Part shown: positions 58,126 through 64,000 of the stretch, piece after piece | Numbering within the stretch: the first letter of the stretch is position 1 | How the letters are laid out: each line of letters opens with the position of its first letter | Assembly: GCA_016165875.1 (NCBI GenBank) | Contig: JABBOT010000005.1 | Coordinates: 26,747,368-26,811,367 of the forward strand | Reading direction: 5' to 3' | DNA length: 64,000 bases | DNA from: Acanthopleura granulata | Lineage: Eukaryota; Mollusca; Polyplacophora; Chitonida; Chitonidae | Made by a program: the position numbers and the translations under genes | The notes under the pieces: model-generated | Database searches by the model: none | Told to the model about the DNA's origin: nothing | What the model saw: the letters and a program-made list of their open reading frames with translations, nothing else

Positions 58126-58850
58126 TCTATCACTGAAGTCATTAGTAACTTCCGTCACTGGGCGGATACATGTACCAGTACACATAACAGGGTACACCAC
58201 CACAGAAGTCATCAGTCACTTTCATCAGTCGACTGATTCATGTACACCAACACACATAACAGGGTATACCAACACAGTCGTCATCACCCACGTCCGTCAG
58301 TGGACTGATACATGCATACCCGGGTACATAAGAGGGTGTTCCACCACAGAAGTCATTAGTCACGTCCGTCAGTAGGCTGATACATGTGCACCAGGGCACA
58401 TAACAGTGTACACCACCACAGAAGTCATTAGTGACTTTCGTTAGTAGGCTAATACATGAACACCAACACACATAACAAGGTACACCACCACAGAAGTCAT
58501 CAGTCACATCCATCAGTACACTCATACATTTATACCCGGGTACATAACAGAGTACACCACTAAAATCATTAGTCACTTCTTCAGTAGGCTAATACATGTA
58601 CACCAGCGCACACAGCAGGGTACACCGCCACAAAAGTTATTAGTCACTTTCGTCGGTAGACTGATACATGTACACTAAATATAATACAGGGTACACCGCC
58701 ACACAAGTCATTAGTCACTTTTGTCACTAGACTGATACATGTACACCAGCACACATAACAGGATACACCACCACAGAAGTCATTAGTCACTTTCGTCACT
58801 AGATTGATATATGTGCACCAGCGTAAATACATGTAGCAGGGTATCAAACC
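58126..58850. repeat. Minisatellite, 72 bp unit, about 10 copies
   Basis: The block 'caccaccacagaagtcatta' recurs about every 72 bases, each time followed by 'gtcactttcgtcagtagg' and 'gatacatgtacaccagc'. Since 72 is a multiple of three, the minus strand stays open over 58576-58238 and 58847-58644, reading repeats such as DFCGGVPCYVCWCTCISLL. One shortened unit near 58560 breaks the frame between the two parts. Most likely a minisatellite; coding is not shown. Confidence 0.93.
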
Positions 58851-61800
58851 TCATGTTGGTGGTAGGGGTATATGTGTAATAATCTGCGCAAAATGTTGGA
58901 CACGTTTAAAGTCCGTACGCTATAAGTTAGTCTGATTTCCCTTCAACACCACATGAGCGCAAATTCGGTTTTTCCCCTACATTGTATGGCTTTTTGCAGC
59001 TGTATATTTATATACAAAGTTTGTCTCATATCTGATTTCTTTTTTTCATCAGACCAGCAAAGTCGGCCGTAAGCCTGTGGGATATTAGTATTCAATGAAT
59101 CATCCATAGTACATGGAAAGCATCCAATACAATCAGAATCTTATTTCACCATAGCATCACAATTAAGTATGCGCTTTGACGTTATGGCGAATAGATATCA
59201 GTTTACTTAATAAAAAAACATCCCATTTACCCTTGATCAAACTGATAATGTTTTCATTCTATGTCTGGCTAAAAAGTTGGCTAAGCATTAACTGGTTGGA
59301 TCTGTAAAGGATCCAAACTGACAATGAAACCGGTACGTAGAGGGCCTCCAGGGAAGATTTTAAACATTAGTTCCTAAACCATAGTGTTTCCATTCACTGC
59401 TTTGTCAATTGATCTGTCATATTCCTCGGTACAATTGATAAGTAAAACATGAATCCTAGTAAACGCAAGGTTGTATGACAAATAACATCGTAGACTCAGA
59501 TGCCACGACAGAGCATGTCATTTGAGAAAGAGTTCGTTTTACATCTGTCTTGGTGTGTAGCTATATTAGTCAACGAATACTCGCAGTTATAGTTGCTCAC
59601 AAATCAAGCCAGGCCAATTCCCAAAGATAAACGAGAGCATGGTCTCCGATATTTGCATGCAAAGATCTGACCAATATGATCAAATTAATGCTTCCCAAGC
59701 GTGGAATTAGAACGGAGGAGTTTTCTCCAATAACTGATAAACCAGTTTCTGTCACGTCAGTCATCGTCATTTTTGACGAGCAGGTTTGCTTAGAGTGGAG
59801 CCTTCGTTTGTCATGCGCAAGTTTAACCTCATAACTGATTCTGTTGAATAAAACTCTGAGATCCTGTGATAGTTGGGAGACAGGTCTTAGGAGTTAACAA
59901 ATGAAAAAACAAACTCTTACGGATATTGGTATCATTGCCTCTATATCATACTTCATGTATAAGGAGTTTAAATTTTCCATTACTTAACACAAATCATTTG
60001 GTTGATTAATCTCAGCGTGATAGATAGAAAATGGTCGCACGTTACCGGTGAAATCTGGCCTCTTGTCAGTTTACCTCTAATAGGGTTTTATTCTCACTCT
60101 TATAAGTGTTCAAGATGTAATGACCCCCTATATCCGTGAGGACAATTATTTCCAACTGGAAATGAAATCATGAAACCCAGGCGGCCCTATTCAATGAAAC
60201 ATGTGTTCCTCCGTATATAGTATACCATTGCAGTTATGTTTACAAGCCACGTCAAGATAAAAGAATGTCTTGAACATATTCGCGCTGCATACTATCCATA
60301 TTGACGTTATGGTTACAGCAATAAATGGGACATTTAAAGAAAATACCCTTTGGTGAGTTAAAGTCCGGATCATCTCCGTCCGTACGTGGAAAGTAACCTG
60401 TGCTGCCCTCCCGTGACAAAAGGCAAAAGAGCGTTTTGATATTTTGCTAAAACCATAAACACCGTGTACCTTTTTCGGACATTTCCTATATCGGAATAGA
60501 TTTGAAATTACAGACCACGAGAATGGAATCAACGTCCGCCCGGAGTATATAATTTTTACACTGACAAAAGAAAGCAGGTAACCAAAACAAACCCAGGGTC
60601 TCATCAAACATTAGTGTTACTAGCTCAAATAATCACTAACACCCATAAGTCGCAGTTTTACAAAGAATTAGACAGACTAAAGAACTTTTTCCTTATTTTA
60701 ACACACAATATGATTATAATGGCTTAATGGGAAATGCCAGGTATTGATAATGTAGAAGGTTCAGTTTTCGATGATGCAACAACACCTAATATGTTTTTGC
60801 TATAATGGTTAAAAAATGTAGACTTCAGCAATTACGGAAACAAAAAATGTAAAAAATAATATTGATTTACTTACGATTTCTTTACTTCAACAAATATGTC
60901 TTCAGAACATTTGCTATAATTAAGTGCCCAGGTGTGGCTGCCAGACCATGTTCTGTTTATAGTAACAATGCATTTTATAAGCTGGCCTTGTTCATGATTG
61001 GCCAGACACACTTACTTCCTTTTGTCACGGAAAAATATCTCTCCATGAGCAGGTGCTTTGTTTTGCCTCTTTATTACAGATAAAAGCATATTGTGTGATT
61101 ATCTCATGTTTGACCGACATGGCTCATGCTTCCTATTGTCATGGGGATCACCACGATATGGCTGAAAAACTGGGGTTACTTCTTGCATCATACATCTGCA
61201 AAATACGAACATGTACATTAAAGGAAATCGTTAATTCGATATCTCATGACCAAAATGCGATAATTAGTTTAATTAATGTATAATGCAACAATTTTATTGA
61301 AAAGTCCATGCAACAAAGCGCTAGCTGATCAAGCGTACGTTACAAAAAATCCGTTACTTATAATAACAAAGCACACAAGGCGCGTTACCGTGTAGATTTG
61401 CAAAGTTTCACAAGCTTTCGATCTTCTTGCCGAGGTTTCTGTCAAGTGACAAAGAGAAAGATCTTGACAATAAACAATGAAAGCTCGTGAATCCATAAAA
61501 TTTGCGTGCGTGACTTCATTATTCTAACAGAATCCGCGAACAACTGTGAGTCTAAAACTGTATATAATCCGTGTCGTAAACAAACGTTGGTTCCATCTTC
61601 TATCCCATTCACTTGGATTGTTTTTTAAATGTGGACTTTTCATTCCTCCCACAGACATTTCACTTAAATGTGTCCGGGCTGGAGAAATAATCTAGCTGCC
61701 CATTAGTGCGCGAAGAGGAGGAAATGCATATGGATTACTACCATGTCGATTGCCCTAATTTCTTATCACGGGGTATCATAAATCAATCTTGTCAGGCCAT

Positions 61801-62485
61801 TGCCATGATAAAGAAATTTGCGCCGTTTTATGAAGCCCTCGCAGAGTTACGCAACTACCATAGCAACCAGCGCGTAATGTTGCCAGGGTCGTTACATACA
61901 CTGGGTACCACAAGGTCTTCGCACAGCCTGGTCCAGGTGTATGGCGTCAAATTGCTCTCTTGCGTTTCGCCACTATGATATGGTAGACAATCATCTACCA
62001 GGAGCCCATGTGTCGTCAGTGAAAAGTGACGTTTAATTTAACGTACCTAGGAACAGTCAAAATGATGACTGATGTTACATTTGCGCCAGAATGCTAGAAA
62101 GCTATTTAAAGACGCAAAATGTCAGTCTTGATTTATTGGATTTTCAGATGAATTGAAGTACCACATATTGATGAAGACCCTTAACGTACAGATATTCAGA
62201 ACAGAAAATCCAAACCCCATTCCTCTCCTACCCAATATTCCTGGCTAGTCACTCTTACAATGATGCTGTTTGCGAAACGGCTTGATCTAGTCATGAGCTG
62301 ATGCTCGATTTACATCTGTACTGCATGTATGCATCTTACAGTGTGTGTGTATTCTGGTCAGCGTTGTGCTTGATGGGTGTACAGTCACCCTACATACAAA
62401 TCAATAAGGCTTATTTATTCCATCTATGACGTGTATTTGCACATTTTGCATTAAACCGCTGTCTCATTAAGGTTCATTAATTTAT
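58851..62485. other. Non-coding, no gene recognised
   Basis: No coding frame with a motif was found. The longest frames (138 codons minus at 60191-60607, 90 codons plus at 61706-61978) are unrecognised and lack splice support. Confidence 0.45.
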
Positions 62486-62489
62486 TTAT

Positions 62490-62690
62490 CTGATTGGTGT
62501 TTTAGGTCGTACTCAAGAATAATCACATACGACGGCGGCCAGCATTATGGAGGGAGGAAATCGAGCAGAGCCCGGGGAACCGACGACCATGCGCAGGTTG
62601 CTGGCTGACCTTCCCACGAAAGGCCGGAGAGGAAGCCAGCATGAGATGGACGTGACCTGAGAGGCACCTGGATCATTACGCATAATGTGT
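62490..62690 (-). repeat. tRNA-derived SINE, 5' truncated
   Basis: On the + strand it reads 'tgattggtgttttaggtcg', 'gacggcggccagcattatgg', 'cgcaggttgctggctgacc' and 'ggaagccagcatgag', the reverse complement of the family consensus seen elsewhere in the window. Confidence 0.85.
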
Positions 62691-62699
62691 ATTTCCGAT

Positions 62700-63540
62700 C
62701 GCTTTCTTTAAAGAAAGAGTAAGCAAATAGTGAACATTACTATTACAAGCCTTAAAACTGTTCTGTTTTCGTTATCCATGTGCAAAACTTTCATATGATT
62801 GCTGCTTTGCAGAAAGCATTGAATAATTTGTGCGTCAAGCTGGTTTTGTAAAAGCAGACATATAAGAGCTATGGCCAATGCGTATGACTCACCCGGTGTA
62901 CCACTAATTTTTTTTCAAACCCCTCACAGCACTTGTTTTGTTCCCTACTCTCTTTTCAAGTGCATTCACCCTAATATTTTTGCCCAAATGTACCCAGAAA
63001 TGTCTTGCTAGGGCGTTTTTGTATAGGTAGATGTAATAATTATCCCCGTAGGCATGACAACAGCTAATAATTGACATGCATCTAAGAAATAAAGGTTTAA
63101 ATTGTTGCGCAAAATGTCTTAGATGGCAGCCAGCAAAGAAAACGGACGGGCCTACTGTTCGAGGGCGTACCCGCAGAACTTCCCATATGCGACAAAGATT
63201 TGCACAACATACTGCGTCTGTGGTTGTCTCTAAGACCAACGAATACAGCTTCACGGGTGAAGCTGACCGCAGACAATGTACTACCGTACCGTCGGCTTCA
63301 TGCACTCCCGGTAGGATCCCAGATAAGCTGGCTGTTCTACCTCAACAGTCGTCTTAAATCTTTAGAATTAAATCTTAATCAAAACCCTGACTTAATAGAT
63401 TTATGCAACGATGATTAAATAAATCATGTCTGCATACAGCTGTACCTTCGGTTTTATGTTCCGATGTCTTGACGAAACGTCTTCGCTTCGGTATACTTCT
63501 GCCATGATTGGACAATAAAATAATCGCGCAATAATCAATT
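62700..63540. other. Non-coding, no gene recognised
   Basis: Overlapping frames on both strands around 62904-63357 have mixed composition but no motif. Possibly upstream sequence of a gene beyond the window. Confidence 0.4.
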
Positions 63541-63542
63541 TG

Positions 63543-63826
63543 CTGTCACGTGACAGTCGGGTAAACTTGGGTTTTTGCATCACGTGGTTTCGTTTACTCG
63601 GCTTCCCCGACCTTTGGCTAAGGGTCACACGCAGTACGGGAGAGGCCCAAGAAGATGTCGACTTGGAAGTGTATTACTTGGGCTGTCATTTTGCCATAGG
63701 ATGGGGACATGTCCAAAGATTTTCTTTGCAACCACTTATTGACAAATCAAAATCACTGTGGCACTCGATCTACTTGTAGCTTGAATTCTTGTGACGTTTC
63801 TAGCTGAAATCCCCGGGTCACGTGAC
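63543..63826. promoter_or_regulatory. Cluster of three CACGTG E-boxes (CLEAR-like)
   Basis: The 14-base perfect palindrome CTGTCACGTGACAG lies at 63543-63556, CACGTG at 63581-63586 and GTCACGTGAC at 63817-63826. GTCACGTGAC is the CLEAR consensus bound by TFEB/MITF-type factors in vertebrates. Two exact copies plus a third E-box within 284 bases suggest a promoter, probably of a gene beyond the right edge. Confidence 0.5.
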
Positions 63827-64000
63827 TGCGACAACTGCAGCCAAAGACAGCGACCAACCCATCGAAGTGAAGGCAAGTGCGCCGAAATCGTTTGATTTTG
63901 TCTTACTTATTGCAGTAGGGAACGTGTTGTGTCCTGACAGAAACCAGTTTTACGCAGGTCAGGACAAAATCACATCGCTCGAAACCCGATGTTCTGCAGC

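Noticed and set aside
60191..60607. 138-codon minus-strand open frame
   Set aside because: Composition and lack of motifs fit a chance frame in repeat-poor intergenic DNA.

Overview
The window reads as nuclear DNA of an invertebrate animal. It has a multi-exon gene with GT-AG introns, AT-rich intergenic DNA, and many interspersed repeats. The short repeats are tRNA-derived SINEs of the type ending in 'cttgagtacggcgtaaaacaccaatcaaataaataaat', which I associate with molluscs and related lophotrochozoans. A mollusc or close relative is my best inference; nothing fixes the species.

One host gene can be followed from start to stop. A ten-exon gene on the + strand (11924-27149) encodes a secreted carbonic anhydrase-related protein of the CA10/CA11 type, about 322 residues. 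All nine introns join in phase. Two of the three zinc-binding histidines are replaced, so it should be a non-enzymatic binding protein. Its introns carry a C-rich/G-quadruplex tract, a degenerate 115-127 bp tandem repeat, two SINE types, two copies of an unnamed interspersed repeat, and two Penelope-like retroelement fragments.

The region from about 27.3 to 36.7 kb is mostly non-coding. It holds a SINE tail fragment, a 442 bp Tc1-like transposon remnant with terminal inverted repeats, and two weak exon candidates.

From about 36.75 to 45.96 kb lies a distinct, more GC-rich and densely coding block. I interpret it as the degraded remnant of a Maverick/Polinton virus-like element. In order it contains an integrase N-terminal fragment, several conserved minus-strand genes, a packaging ATPase (Walker A and B visible), a major capsid protein-like gene, and divergently arranged genes of unknown role. 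Frameshifts and stop codons break most of them. No DNA polymerase B or adenain-type protease was found. A SINE has inserted into the element since it arrived.

From 46 kb to the end the window is repeat-rich: more SINEs, a Penelope-like element with reverse transcriptase and GIY-YIG endonuclease (48.98-50.39 kb), a (TA)n microsatellite, a third copy of the unnamed repeat, and a 72 bp minisatellite whose minus strand reads as a Cys-rich repeat protein. A possible GPI-signal terminal exon lies at 57.3 kb. Three CACGTG boxes, two of them exact GTCACGTGAC, cluster in the last 500 bases and suggest a promoter near the right edge.
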